From the NCBI RefSeq assembly GCF_008123425.1, contig NZ_VSSS01000068.1:1-64000 (forward strand): a stretch of DNA of 64,000 nucleotides. Reading direction: 5' to 3'. The stretch comes from Bradyrhizobium rifense. Lineage in GTDB: Bacteria; Pseudomonadota; Alphaproteobacteria; Rhizobiales; Xanthobacteraceae. Below are positions 6,708-15,266 of the stretch, one piece after another; position 1 is the stretch's first letter; each line of letters begins with the position of its first letter. The notes beneath the pieces were generated by a model that was given only the letters and a program-made list of their open reading frames with translations, had not been told where the DNA came from and did no database searches. A program made the position numbers and the translations under genes.

Positions 6708-8843
6708 ATGCCTCGCGACAGCGACAAAGACAACGATTCCCGCGGCCGGCGAGGCCCCCCCAAGGGACCATCCAAGGGACCATCGAAGGGCGGCCGCAGC
6801 GGCAAGCCGCGCGGTCCCGACAAGAAATTCGCCAAGCGCGGCTTCGAGCCCAAGGGCGACGGCGACACGCGTCCACCCCGCGGCGATCGCGATAGCCGTC
6901 CGCCGCGTGGCGACCGTGACAGCCGTCCGTCGTTCCGCCGCCGGGAAGAGGGCGATGCGCCGCGCCGCGATTTTTCCGACCGTCCCCGCTTCAAGCGCGA
7001 CGAGCGCGGCGGTGAGGGCCGCGGCGAGCGCAGCTTCAAGCCACGCGGCGACCGTCCGTTTTCCGATCGTCCGTCACGCGATGGCGAGAAGCGGCCGTTC
7101 AAGCCGCGCGGTGATCGACCCTTCTCCGGGCGCGACGACCGTCCGCCGCGCAGCCGGGATCGCGACGATGCGCGTCCCGCCGGTCGCTTCGGCGACAAGA
7201 AGTTCGGCGACAAGCGGCCGTATGCGCCGCGTGGCGAGCGTCCGGAGCGCAAGTTCGACGGCGAGCGGAAGTTTTCGCGCGGTGCACCGGACCGCAGCGA
7301 CCGCCCACGCGATCGCGGCGAGCGCAGCGATTCAAAACCTTGGCAGAAGCACGATGATCGTCCGCGTGGCGATCGTCCGCCGCGCAAGGACTTCAGCAAA
7401 GGCCCGCGCAAGGATTTCGGCGGGCGTGACCGCAGCGAAGACAAGCCCTGGCAGAAGCGCGAAGGCGGTGGTGAGGACCGTCCGCGCTTCTCGCGTTCGC
7501 GCGACGATCGCGCATCGGGTGATCGTCCGTTCCGCGATCGGCCCAAATTTGATCGCCCGAAGTTTGATCGGCCGCGCGAGGATCGTCCCAAATTCGATCG
7601 GCCCCGTCGTGACGGCGATGGTGACCGTGGTGGACGCGGCGGTGATCGCCCGAAATTCGATCGCCCGCGCGAGCGCTCTGAAGGGCGCTCCGACTGGCAC
7701 GAGCATCCGCGCAGCGAAGGCCGCTTCGGCGATCGACCGCGCCGTGAAAACGAGGACGAGAGCCGGATCTTCGAGAAGCGTCCGGCCTTCGGCGGCCGTG
7801 GCGCCTATCGCGCGCGCGAGCGTGATTTCGAAGGACGCCCACGTCGCGAAGAGGCGCCGAAGCCGAAGAAGCCCGGCGAACGCATCGCCAAGGCGCTGGC
7901 GCGTGCGGGGCTTGCTTCGCGCCGCGATGCCGAGGAGATGGTCACGCAGGGCCGCGTCACCGTCAACGGCCGCGTGATCAACTCGCCGGCGCTCGACATC
8001 ACGAAGAACGACGTTGTTTTGGTCGACGGCAAGCCGTTGCCGGAGCGCGAGCGCACGCGGTTGTTCCTCTATCACAAGCCGCGCGGGCTGATGACGACGC
8101 ATGACGACCCGGAGGGGCGTCCGACCGTGTTCGACAATCTGCCCGAAGGCCTGCCGCGCCTGATCTCGATCGGCCGGCTCGACTTCAACACCGAAGGCCT
8201 GTTGCTGCTCACCAATGACGGCGGCCTCGCACGTACGCTGGAGCTGCCGGACACCGGCTGGCTGCGGCGCTACCGTGTTCGTGCTCATGGCGACGTCACG
8301 CAGGCTCAGCTTGATCAATTGAAGGAAGGCATCGAGGTCGAGGGCGTCAAATACGGTCCGATCGAGGCGACGCTGGAGCGCGACCAGGGTGCCAATGTCT
8401 GGCTGGTGTTCGCGATCCGCGAAGGCAAGAACCGCGAGGTGCGTAACGTCTGCGCCCATCTCGGGCTCGAGGTGAACCGGCTGATCCGCGTCTCCTACGG
8501 CCCGTTCCAGCTCGGCGAAGTCCCCGAGGGCCAGGTCGAGGAGGTCCGCGCGCGCGTGCTGCGCGATCAGCTCGGCGAGAAGATCATCGAGAAGTCGGGC
8601 GCGCAGTTCGACGTGCCGCAGAAGTCGTCGTCCGGCGATGACGACAGCGCACCGCGCGAGAAGAAGCCTGCCACCAAGCGCGATGTGATCAACGATCGCA
8701 AGGGCCGCCGCGTGCTGGTGCAGCGCACCGGCAGCGAGGAAGCGCGCGAGCGCAATGAGGCCGAAGCCAGCGGCTACGGCCCGCCGCGCCGTCCCAAGCG
8801 CGGCTATCACGGCAAGCGCGATCTGACGCCGAAGGAGGACTAG
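6708..8843 (+). CDS. rRNA pseudouridine synthase (RsuA/RluB family) with giant Arg/Asp-rich N-terminal extension
   Basis: The protein has 711 residues. Residues 1-385 are low-complexity, built from Arg, Asp, Gly, Pro, Lys and Phe, with near-tandem RPKFDRP units around 277-320. It is surely disordered and probably binds RNA. The S4 domain follows (GERIAKALARAGLASRRDAEEM, about 390-440). The catalytic domain has GRLDFNTEGLLLLTNDG near 489-505, containing the catalytic Asp, and GKNREVRNVCAHLGLEVNRLIR. A basic and acidic tail (about 630-711) ends the protein. The E. coli homologue RluB, with no such extension, modifies U2605 of 23S rRNA. The start at 6708 is chosen by position; an in-frame ATG at 6696 also exists. 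rsmD follows after 2 bases, so both rRNA modifiers are coupled. Confidence 0.9.
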   Translation: MPRDSDKDNDSRGRRGPPKGPSKGPSKGGRSGKPRGPDKKFAKRGFEPKGDGDTRPPRGDRDSRPPRGDRDSRPSFRRREEGDAPRRDFSDRPRFKRDERGGEGRGERSFKPRGDRPFSDRPSRDGEKRPFKPRGDRPFSGRDDRPPRSRDRDDARPAGRFGDKKFGDKRPYAPRGERPERKFDGERKFSRGAPDRSDRPRDRGERSDSKPWQKHDDRPRGDRPPRKDFSKGPRKDFGGRDRSEDKPWQKREGGGEDRPRFSRSRDDRASGDRPFRDRPKFDRPKFDRPREDRPKFDRPRRDGDGDRGGRGGDRPKFDRPRERSEGRSDWHEHPRSEGRFGDRPRRENEDESRIFEKRPAFGGRGAYRARERDFEGRPRREEAPKPKKPGERIAKALARAGLASRRDAEEMVTQGRVTVNGRVINSPALDITKNDVVLVDGKPLPERERTRLFLYHKPRGLMTTHDDPEGRPTVFDNLPEGLPRLISIGRLDFNTEGLLLLTNDGGLARTLELPDTGWLRRYRVRAHGDVTQAQLDQLKEGIEVEGVKYGPIEATLERDQGANVWLVFAIREGKNREVRNVCAHLGLEVNRLIRVSYGPFQLGEVPEGQVEEVRARVLRDQLGEKIIEKSGAQFDVPQKSSSGDDDSAPREKKPATKRDVINDRKGRRVLVQRTGSEEARERNEAEASGYGPPRRPKRGYHGKRDLTPKED

Positions 8844-8845
8844 GG

Positions 8846-9403
8846 TTGCGCGTCGTCGGCGGTCGATTGAAGGGGCGCAATTTGGCCTCTCCGTCCTCGC
8901 GCGACATCCGTCCCACGGCGGATCGGCTGCGCGAGTCCGTGTTCAACATCCTCGTGCATGCCTATGACGATCCGATCCTGGACGCGCGCGTGCTTGATCT
9001 CTTTGCCGGCACGGGCGCGCTCGGCATCGAGGCGTCCTCGCGCGGTGCGAAGTTCACGCTGTTCGTGGACAACGGCGCGGAGGCGCGCGCGCTTCTGCGC
9101 AACAATGTCGAGACGCTAGGTCTCGGCGGCATCACGAAAGTCTATCGCCGCGATGCGACCGATCTCGGCCCTGCGCATCCCGTCGAGCCGTTCTCGCTGG
9201 TGTTCCTCGATCCGCCCTACAGCAAGGGCTTTGCGGAGAAGGCGCTGGCGTCCTTGCGCGATGGCGGCTGGCTGACGCCGGGCGCGTTGCTGGTGGTGGA
9301 AGAGGCCAAGGCCGCGCAGTTCGCGACGCCGGAGGGGTACGAGGAGCTGGAGCGGCGGGCGTATGACGACACGGAGTTCGTGTTTTTGCGTAGGGCGGAT
9401 TAG
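8846..9403 (+). CDS. rsmD: 16S rRNA (guanine(966)-N2)-methyltransferase
   Basis: A 185-residue Rossmann methyltransferase. It starts at a TTG (MRVVGGRLKGRNLASP, the conserved RsmD opening), two bases after the pseudouridine synthase stop. The SAM site is VLDLFAGTGALGIEA, the catalytic motif VFLDPPY. The family methylates G966 of 16S rRNA. The last residues and the stop (cgt agg gcg gat tag) lie inside a dispersed palindromic repeat starting at 9389, so the C-terminus is supplied by the repeat. The natural end may have been replaced. Confidence 0.93.
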   Translation: MRVVGGRLKGRNLASPSSRDIRPTADRLRESVFNILVHAYDDPILDARVLDLFAGTGALGIEASSRGAKFTLFVDNGAEARALLRNNVETLGLGGITKVYRRDATDLGPAHPVEPFSLVFLDPPYSKGFAEKALASLRDGGWLTPGALLVVEEAKAAQFATPEGYEELERRAYDDTEFVFLRRAD

Positions 9404-9476
9404 CGCAGCGTAATCCGCCATCGCGCTTTCCGCGGATACAGAAGTGGCGGGTTACGCTACGCTAACCGGCCCTACG
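9389..9476. repeat. dispersed palindromic element overlapping the rsmD 3' end
   Basis: Outer arms CGTAGGGC and GCCCTACG flank two inner related units, GGCGGATTAGCGCAGCGTAA and its partner ending GGTTACGCTACGCTAACC. This resembles a repeat found in many copies in Bradyrhizobium genomes. It lies between the convergent rsmD and mutL genes and includes the rsmD stop codon. Confidence 0.65.
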
Positions 9477-9482
9477 GCACCG

Positions 9483-11297
9483 TCACCGTCTTCCGAACAG
9501 CTTCTCCACATCGGCCAGCTTCAGCTCGACATAGGTCGGACGGCCGTGATTGCACTGGCCGGAGTTCGGCGTCTCCTCCATCTCGCGGAGCAGCGCGTTC
9601 ATCTCCTCCGGTCGCAGCCTGCGGCCGGCGCGCACCGAGCCGTGGCAGGCCATGGTGGCGGCGACGTGCATCAGACGGCGCTCCAGCGGCAGCGCCTCGT
9701 CCCATTCGGCCATGTGCTCGGAGAGATCGCGGAGCAGTCCGCCCGCATTGGTCTTGCCCAGCAGCGACGGCATCTCGCGCACCGCGACCGCACCGGGGCC
9801 GAAGGATTCGATCGCAAGGCCAAACGAGCCGAGCTCTTCGCTGCGTTCGAGCAGTCGTTCCACCGTGGCCTCGTCCATCTCGACGATCTCGGGGATCAGG
9901 AGGATCTGCCGCTGCACGCCGTTTTCCGCGAGCGAGGCTTTCAACCGCTCGTAGACGATGCGCTCATGCGCGGCGTGCTGGTCGACGATGATGAGACCGT
10001 CGCGGGTCTGCGAGACGATATAGGTCTCGTGGAGCTGCGTGCGCGCAGCACCAAGCGGACGGTCGACAAGATCGGCAACGGGCTGCGTCTCGAACCGCAC
10101 GTCGGCGCTCGGTGCGCCGACGTCGAACGCAGCCTGAGCACGCTCGGCGAAGGCGGGCGCGGCGGCGCCATCGAACGGCGGCATTGGTGCGACCGGCGCG
10201 GATGGCGAAGCTCGCCAGTCCCAGCTTGCGGGGCGCGGCGGCGTGAAGGCCGGGCGGAACGACGACAGCGCGCTCTCGCCGCTGTTGGCGGCGGTGCGGC
10301 GGCCCTCGCGTGCAAGACCTTCCTTCAGCCAGTGCACGATCAATGCACGTACAAGGCCGGCGTTGCGGAAGCGAACCTCGGTTTTGGCCGGATGCACGTT
10401 GGCGTCGACTTCGCGCGGATCGAGCGTGACGAACAGCGCCAGCACCGGATGCCGGTCGCGCGGCAGGTAGTCGGCATAAGCCCCGCGCACCGCCCCTAAG
10501 ATCAGCTTGTCGCGCACCGGACGGCCGTTGACGAAGAGATATTGCCCGAGTGCGTTGGCCTTGGTCAGCGCGGGTGCGGCCGCATAGCCGGCGACGACGA
10601 CGCCCTCGCGCTCGGCGTGGACCTCGAAGGCATGGCTGCGGAACTCCGCGCCCAGGATGTCGCCGAGGCGCGTCAGGCGCCCGGCCGCGCCGGGCAGGGC
10701 AGCCGCCCAGGTCACAGGCGCGCGCTCCTCGCCCGCGAGTGTGAAGGCGACATCGGGCCGCGCCATGGCGAGCCGCCTCACGATCTCGCGGATTGCCTCC
10801 GCCTCGGTGCGGTCGGTCTTCAGGAATTTCAGCCGCGCCGGCGTCGCGTAGAAGAGATCGTTGACCTCGACGCGCGTGCCGTGCGCGAGCGCCGCCGGCA
10901 TGATCTCGGACTTCTCGCCGCCTTCGACAGTGAGCGCCCAGGCATGCGGCTCGCTGGCATGCCGCGTGGTGATGGAGAGCCGCGCGACCGAGCCGATCGA
11001 AGGCAGCGCCTCGCCGCGGAACCCGAGGGTGCGGATCTGGAGCAAATCCTCGTCGTCGAGCTTGGACGTGGCATGGCGCTCGACTGCGAGCGACAGGTCC
11101 CGCTGGGTCATGCCACTGCCGTCATCGGTGATGCCGATCCGCCGTCGCCCGCCGCCATCGGTGAAGATGTCGATCCGGCTCGCGCCGGCATCGATCGCGT
11201 TCTCGACGAGTTCCTTGACCACACTGGCCGGACGCTCGACTACCTCGCCGGCGGCGATTCGGTTGACGACCTGCTCTGGCAGCTGACGGACGGGCAT
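9483..11297 (-). CDS. mutL: DNA mismatch repair protein MutL
   Basis: The protein has 604 residues. The N-terminal GHKL ATPase has AAGEVVERPASVVKELVENAIDAG split across motif I, DDGSGM, and TLGFRGEAL (motif III). The C-terminal dimerisation domain carries DQHAAHERIVYE (about 439-450), the DQHA(X)2E(X)4E metal-binding endonuclease motif, and ACHGSVRAG and CNHGRP, which complete the zinc and nuclease site. It is therefore a nicking-type MutL, as expected for bacteria without MutH. It works with MutS in mismatch repair. The ATG at 11297 matches the family start. It is divergent from the RHH gene and convergent with rsmD. Confidence 0.96.
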   Translation of the reverse strand: MPVRQLPEQVVNRIAAGEVVERPASVVKELVENAIDAGASRIDIFTDGGGRRRIGITDDGSGMTQRDLSLAVERHATSKLDDEDLLQIRTLGFRGEALPSIGSVARLSITTRHASEPHAWALTVEGGEKSEIMPAALAHGTRVEVNDLFYATPARLKFLKTDRTEAEAIREIVRRLAMARPDVAFTLAGEERAPVTWAAALPGAAGRLTRLGDILGAEFRSHAFEVHAEREGVVVAGYAAAPALTKANALGQYLFVNGRPVRDKLILGAVRGAYADYLPRDRHPVLALFVTLDPREVDANVHPAKTEVRFRNAGLVRALIVHWLKEGLAREGRRTAANSGESALSSFRPAFTPPRPASWDWRASPSAPVAPMPPFDGAAAPAFAERAQAAFDVGAPSADVRFETQPVADLVDRPLGAARTQLHETYIVSQTRDGLIIVDQHAAHERIVYERLKASLAENGVQRQILLIPEIVEMDEATVERLLERSEELGSFGLAIESFGPGAVAVREMPSLLGKTNAGGLLRDLSEHMAEWDEALPLERRLMHVAATMACHGSVRAGRRLRPEEMNALLREMEETPNSGQCNHGRPTYVELKLADVEKLFGRR

Positions 11298-11540
11298 GGA
11301 CGTGATCTTGGGCTCGATCTGGGATTCGCTGGGTGCGCTATTCTATGCCGTGTTGCGTCAAAAGCATGCGCCAAGCAACAGGATCGTGGCCGTCTGGGGA
11401 GAAGTGTGGACTATCGTCTTGAAGCCATTGGACGTTCGAGCCAATCGCGCGTCGGCCGTGGTCCTCGCTCAGTCTTGATTGTGAGGTGCCGGGCCGCGGT
11501 GTAGCATCGTGAAAAAACGGCAACAGGACGGGAGGACGCC

Positions 11541-11858
11541 ATGTGCCATCTCTTCGCGCACCAGCCCCAACGCGACTATGAATCCCAGACCCGTAGCTTG
11601 CGGATCGGCGGGCACTGCACCTCGATCCGGCTGGAAATGGCGTTCTGGGACACGCTGGAGGAGATCGCTGCCAAGGAGAGCATGAGCCTCGGCAAGTTCC
11701 TGACCACGCTCTACAACGAGGTGCTCGACCACCACGGCGAGGTCAACAATTTCGCATCGCTATTGCGGTGTTCATGCCTGATCTATCGCTCCAGGAGCGT
11801 GGCGCAGGTGCAGGAGTTCAAGGCCACGGTGGCGCCGATTCTCGACGCGGCCGAATAG
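11541..11858 (+). CDS. ribbon-helix-helix domain protein
   Basis: A 105-residue protein with the RHH_4 fold typical of alphaproteobacteria. A strand SLRIGGHCTSIRLEMAFWDTLEEIAA is followed by helix MSLGKFLTTLYNEVL, the pattern of a ribbon-helix-helix DNA-binding dimer that sets the strand in the major groove. The ATG at 11541 has GGGAGGAC upstream. It is probably a small transcription regulator; its target is unknown. Confidence 0.8.
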   Translation: MCHLFAHQPQRDYESQTRSLRIGGHCTSIRLEMAFWDTLEEIAAKESMSLGKFLTTLYNEVLDHHGEVNNFASLLRCSCLIYRSRSVAQVQEFKATVAPILDAAE

Positions 11859-11863
11859 CCCCG

Positions 11864-11951
11864 CCGTCATTGCGAGGAGCTCTTGCGACGAAGCAATCCA
11901 GATGCCTCTGCGGAAGGATTCTGGATTGCTTCGCTGCGCTCGCAATGACGG
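11864..11951. repeat. dispersed palindrome (CGTCATTGCGAG type)
   Basis: The outer arms CCGTCATTGCGAG and CTCGCAATGACGG pair perfectly, and the inner arms CGAAGCAATCCAG and CTGGATTGCTTCG pair as well, making one long hairpin. This is a very common intergenic repeat of alphaproteobacteria. It lies between the RHH gene and the convergent GMC gene. Confidence 0.8.
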
Positions 11952-11994
11952 GGAGAGGGCGGTGTGCTCCGTGCCGAGCGGATGACGTCGGACC

Positions 11995-13563
11995 TCAGAT
12001 CTCCTTCTTCTGCATCGCTCCCGCAATGTAATCCGCCTGCCGGATCGCGAGCGCGACGATGGTCAGCGTCGGGTTGCAGGCCGCGCCGCTGGTGAACTGG
12101 CTGCCGTCGGAGACGAACAAATTCTTCACGTCGTGGCTCTGGCCGAACTTGTTGACGACGCCGTCGCGCGGCTTCTCGCTCATCCGGTTGGAGCCGAGAT
12201 TGTGCGTGCTTGGATAAGGCGGCGTCGGATAGGTTACGGTAGCGCCGACCGCGTCATACACTGCCGCTCCCTGCTTGTAGGCGTGAGCCCGCATCGCGAG
12301 GTCGTTGGGATGATCGTCATAATGCACGCTCGCCACCGGCTGGCCGAACTTGTCCTTCACGGTTGGATCGAGCGTGATGCGGTTGGTCTCCTGCGGCATG
12401 TCCTCGCCGACCAGCCACATGCCGGCCATCCGCGGATAGCCGTCGATCGCGGCGGTGAACGGCCGGCCCCATGAGCCGGGATTGAGGAACGCCGCCATGA
12501 AGGGCAGTCCGAGCGAGAGCGTTTCCATCTCATAGCCGCCGACGAAGCCGCGCTTCGGATTGTTGGGCGCCTCGTCGCGGATAATGCCGGCCATGGTGGT
12601 GCCGCGATACATGTGCACCGACTTCTCGAACACGGCGTAGACGCTGCCGGTCATGTGACGCATGTAGTTGCGGCCGACCTGGCCGCTTGAGTTGCCGAGG
12701 CCGTCGGGGAACATGCTGGAAGCGCTGTTGAGCAGCAGCCGCGGGCTCTCGATCGAATTGCCTGCGACCGCGACGATCCGCGCTTTCTGACTCTGCATTG
12801 CCCCGGTGTCGTCGGCATAGACCACGCCGGTGACTTTGCCGCTCGCATCGTGCTCGATCTTGACCACCATGCTGCCGGGGCGGACCTCCAGATTGCCGGT
12901 CGACTCGCCCTTGGGGATCTCGGTGTAGAGCGTCGACCATTTCGCGCCGGATTTGCAGCCCTGGAAGCAGAAGCCGATCTGCTGGCAGGATCCGCGTCCG
13001 TCGCGCGGCTGGCTGTTGATCGCCATGTTGCCGGTGTGCACGGTCTTGTAGCCGAGCTTTTTTGCGCCGGCCTCCAGCACCCGGAAATTATTGTTGCCGG
13101 GAAGTCCGGGAATGCCGTTGGTGCGGGTCACGCCCATTTTGTTCTCGGCCTTGGCGTACCACGGCTCCATTTCGGCGAGCGTCACCGGCCAGTCCAAAAG
13201 ATTCGCACCGGGAATGTTGCCGTAGGTGCTCTTGATCCTGAACTCGTGCTCGTCGAAGCGCAACGAGGCGCCGGCCCAGTGGATGGTGGAGCCACCCACC
13301 GCCTTGACGATCCAGGCCGGCAGACCCGAGAAATCCTTGGCGACGCGCCATGTTCCCGACGTGGTGCGGGCATCGGTCCAGGCGAGCTGGGTGAAGCTGT
13401 CCCATTCGTCGTTGATGAAGTCCTGATTCTCGATGCGCGGACCGGCCTCGAGGATGACGACTTTGACGCCCTTCTGCGCGAGCTCGTTGCCCAGCGTGCC
13501 GCCGCCGGCGCCAGAGCCGACGATCACCACAACGCTGTTATCGTTCAGATCGAATTTTGCCAT
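11995..13563 (-). CDS. GMC-family FAD-dependent dehydrogenase, large subunit
   Basis: A 522-residue flavoprotein. The FAD-binding Rossmann motif GSGAGGG is at 16-22 and an ATP/FAD strand VVILEAGPR follows. The C-terminal GMC domain has THNLGSNRMS, with the likely catalytic His, and SDGSQFTSGAACNPTLT. Relatives oxidise sugars, sugar acids or alcohols at the outer face of the inner membrane and pass electrons to a cytochrome. The ATG at 13563 has AGGAGA seven bases upstream. It is the last gene of an operon after the Tat-exported small subunit (28 bases). It has no signal of its own, so it probably rides out through Tat with the small subunit. The substrate cannot be told from sequence. Confidence 0.85.
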   Translation of the reverse strand: MAKFDLNDNSVVVIVGSGAGGGTLGNELAQKGVKVVILEAGPRIENQDFINDEWDSFTQLAWTDARTTSGTWRVAKDFSGLPAWIVKAVGGSTIHWAGASLRFDEHEFRIKSTYGNIPGANLLDWPVTLAEMEPWYAKAENKMGVTRTNGIPGLPGNNNFRVLEAGAKKLGYKTVHTGNMAINSQPRDGRGSCQQIGFCFQGCKSGAKWSTLYTEIPKGESTGNLEVRPGSMVVKIEHDASGKVTGVVYADDTGAMQSQKARIVAVAGNSIESPRLLLNSASSMFPDGLGNSSGQVGRNYMRHMTGSVYAVFEKSVHMYRGTTMAGIIRDEAPNNPKRGFVGGYEMETLSLGLPFMAAFLNPGSWGRPFTAAIDGYPRMAGMWLVGEDMPQETNRITLDPTVKDKFGQPVASVHYDDHPNDLAMRAHAYKQGAAVYDAVGATVTYPTPPYPSTHNLGSNRMSEKPRDGVVNKFGQSHDVKNLFVSDGSQFTSGAACNPTLTIVALAIRQADYIAGAMQKKEI

Positions 13564-13591
13564 ATGCGTTCTCCTGAACCGTTGGGTGGCC

Positions 13592-14140
13592 TTAAGCTTT
13601 CGGCAGCCAGTCGATGTCGGCGAAGCCGCGGTTGATGTAGCCGCCGTGCTCGGCGGAGGAACCCTCGTAGCCGAACCGCGGCCAGACCTCTTTCTGGTTG
13701 TAGAGGGAGACGACAAGGTCGCCGCGCACCTTCTGGAAGAAGTCGCTTTGCTCGATCTCCTTCAGCAGCACCACGCGATCGGCTTCCCAGGGCACCTCGG
13801 CATAGGGCGCCTTGTGGCGATCCCTCGCGTTCTGATCGAGCCTGGCAATGCCGTCGCTGATGAGCGCCTTGACGGAGGCGTCCTTCGCCGCCTTGTCGTC
13901 CCACGGCTTGATCGCGGTGATGTAGTAGCTGTCGCCGAGAACGTCGTGCGGATAGATGTCGCGCGCGACCTTCAGCAGCGTCTTCATCGTCGCGGGCGAA
14001 AGTGTGCCGGCCTCATCAGCCCAGGCGTCCTCGATACTGACACTGAGGCTGGTCGCGACAGCCACGACCGGCACGGCGGTTGCCGCGCCCTTGAGAAAGA
14101 TACGACGGCTGTGCTTGCTTCGACGATCGACTTCTCTCAT
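13592..14140 (-). CDS. gluconate 2-dehydrogenase subunit 3-like protein (Tat-exported small subunit)
   Basis: A 182-residue protein. The N-terminus has a twin-arginine signal, SRRIFLKG (about 11-18), then a hydrophobic stretch ending near DAWADEA. The mature part matches the gluconate_2-dh3 family, with LLKVARDIYPHD and FGYEGSSAEHGGY near the end. In known three-subunit dehydrogenases this subunit is needed for export and stability of the flavoprotein. A GAGGAA ribosome site precedes the ATG. It lies directly before the GMC gene. Confidence 0.85.
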   Translation of the reverse strand: MREVDRRSKHSRRIFLKGAATAVPVVAVATSLSVSIEDAWADEAGTLSPATMKTLLKVARDIYPHDVLGDSYYITAIKPWDDKAAKDASVKALISDGIARLDQNARDRHKAPYAEVPWEADRVVLLKEIEQSDFFQKVRGDLVVSLYNQKEVWPRFGYEGSSAEHGGYINRGFADIDWLPKA

Positions 14141-14177
14141 GGCATTCCTCCGTAGATTTTTGGATTTTATGTTTTGG

Positions 14178-14573
14178 TTAGTTGAAGCGTCCGCCTCGCT
14201 GGATCACCTCGATCTTGTAGCCATCGGGATCGCTGACGAAGAAGAAGCGCGCCAGCGTCTTGCCGTCGTGCTTGAAGTCGCGCAGCGGCCCCGGTGCGAG
14301 CTGCTCGCGCGCGAAGCGGGCATGTTCGGCATCGAGATCCTCGACCACCACGGCGAGATGGCCGTAGCCGTCGCCGAGCTGATACGGTTCCTTGCGATCG
14401 AAATTCACCGTCAGCTCGACCTCGAAAGGTGAGGAGGGGTGACGCAGATAGATCAGGGCAAAGTCTGGAAACTTCAGATGGTCGGCGACCTCTAAGCCGA
14501 AGGCGCGCCGGTAGAAGTCGAGCGAACGCGCTTCATCGAGCACGCGGATCATGGAATGGACAGGCTTGGCCAT
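14178..14573 (-). CDS. glyoxalase/VOC-family metal-dependent protein
   Basis: A 131-residue protein with two beta-alpha-beta-beta-beta repeats. MIRVLDEARSLDFYRRAFGLEV opens repeat one; GHLAVVVEDLD opens repeat two, which ends FFVSDPDGYKIEVIQ. The metal ligands of lactoylglutathione lyase (His near the start, Glu in VELTV, His in GHLAV, Glu in KIEVI) can all be placed. It could detoxify methylglyoxal, or act on a product of the dehydrogenase operon in which it is embedded. It abuts the cytochrome stop with no gap. Confidence 0.8.
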   Translation of the reverse strand: MAKPVHSMIRVLDEARSLDFYRRAFGLEVADHLKFPDFALIYLRHPSSPFEVELTVNFDRKEPYQLGDGYGHLAVVVEDLDAEHARFAREQLAPGPLRDFKHDGKTLARFFFVSDPDGYKIEVIQRGGRFN

Positions 14574-14960
14574 TCAGTTCAGCTCCTTGAGATAGCCGAT
14601 GATGGCGGCGCGCGTCTCCGGCTTGCCCTGCCGATAGGCCATGATCACGCCGGGAATGACGGCTTGCGGATTCGTCAGCCAGGCGTCGAGCCTGGCCTCG
14701 TCCCAAATGAAATCCGCTTTGGCGAGGCCGTCAGAATAATGAAAGCCGTCGATCTTGCCGGCCGTCCGCCCCACGATCTTCACCAGCGGCGGACCCTGCC
14801 GCATCGGTTCCGACAAATTGGTGGTGTGACACACCGCGCATTGCTGCTTGAACAGCGTCGCACCATCCGGCGGCTTCGCGGCCGGCAATGGCATCTTCGC
14901 GTCAGCAACACGCGCCATCAGCACCATCGCGGTGCACAATCCCAGCATGACTGCGCGCAT
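14574..14960 (-). CDS. small periplasmic monoheme cytochrome c
   Basis: The protein has 128 residues, with a Sec signal of about 21 residues (MRAVMLGLCT...VADA). The heme site is CAVCH (41-45), after KPPDGATLFKQQ, with a distal Met candidate in VIMAYRQ. It is likely the electron acceptor of the GMC dehydrogenase encoded downstream. Known sugar dehydrogenases of this class usually have a tri-heme cytochrome of some 45 kDa; here a single small heme protein takes that place. It is the first gene of the operon. Confidence 0.8.
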   Translation of the reverse strand: MRAVMLGLCTAMVLMARVADAKMPLPAAKPPDGATLFKQQCAVCHTTNLSEPMRQGPPLVKIVGRTAGKIDGFHYSDGLAKADFIWDEARLDAWLTNPQAVIPGVIMAYRQGKPETRAAIIGYLKELN

Positions 14961-15266
14961 CGCCAAGATTCGCCCATCCACTTCACATTCGGCGTGCGCA
15001 AACTCTAGGCGGCGCCAAACATGCGGTGGTAGTAGCGGGCTGTTTCGCTGCAAGCGAAGCTGCTCGTGATGTGCGTTGTTCCGCGTTGCCGCATATGCGG
15101 AGCACAATTCCGCGAAACCGCCTCGAAATCCCTAAACGATGACCACACGAGGCGGATTGCATCGCGAACGCGCCGTTCGAACCTTCTACGCGATGAACTG
15201 GTCCGGCTCAGGCGGACGGCGCATCAAGCCGCCGAACCGATCATCGCGAAGATCCAGGAGAAATGG
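14961..15266. other. intergenic region between divergent genes
   Basis: Holds the upstream regions of the cytochrome operon (minus) and the small exported protein (plus). No convincing gene, hairpin or known operator was seen, apart from the AGGAG ribosome site of the latter. Confidence 0.3.

Noticed and set aside
6617..8810. Long open frames on the minus strand opposite the pseudouridine synthase, including one very rich in Arg, Ser and Gly
   Set aside because: They mirror the biased codons of the Arg/Asp-rich repeat and G+C-rich third positions, have no conserved domain and no ribosome site.
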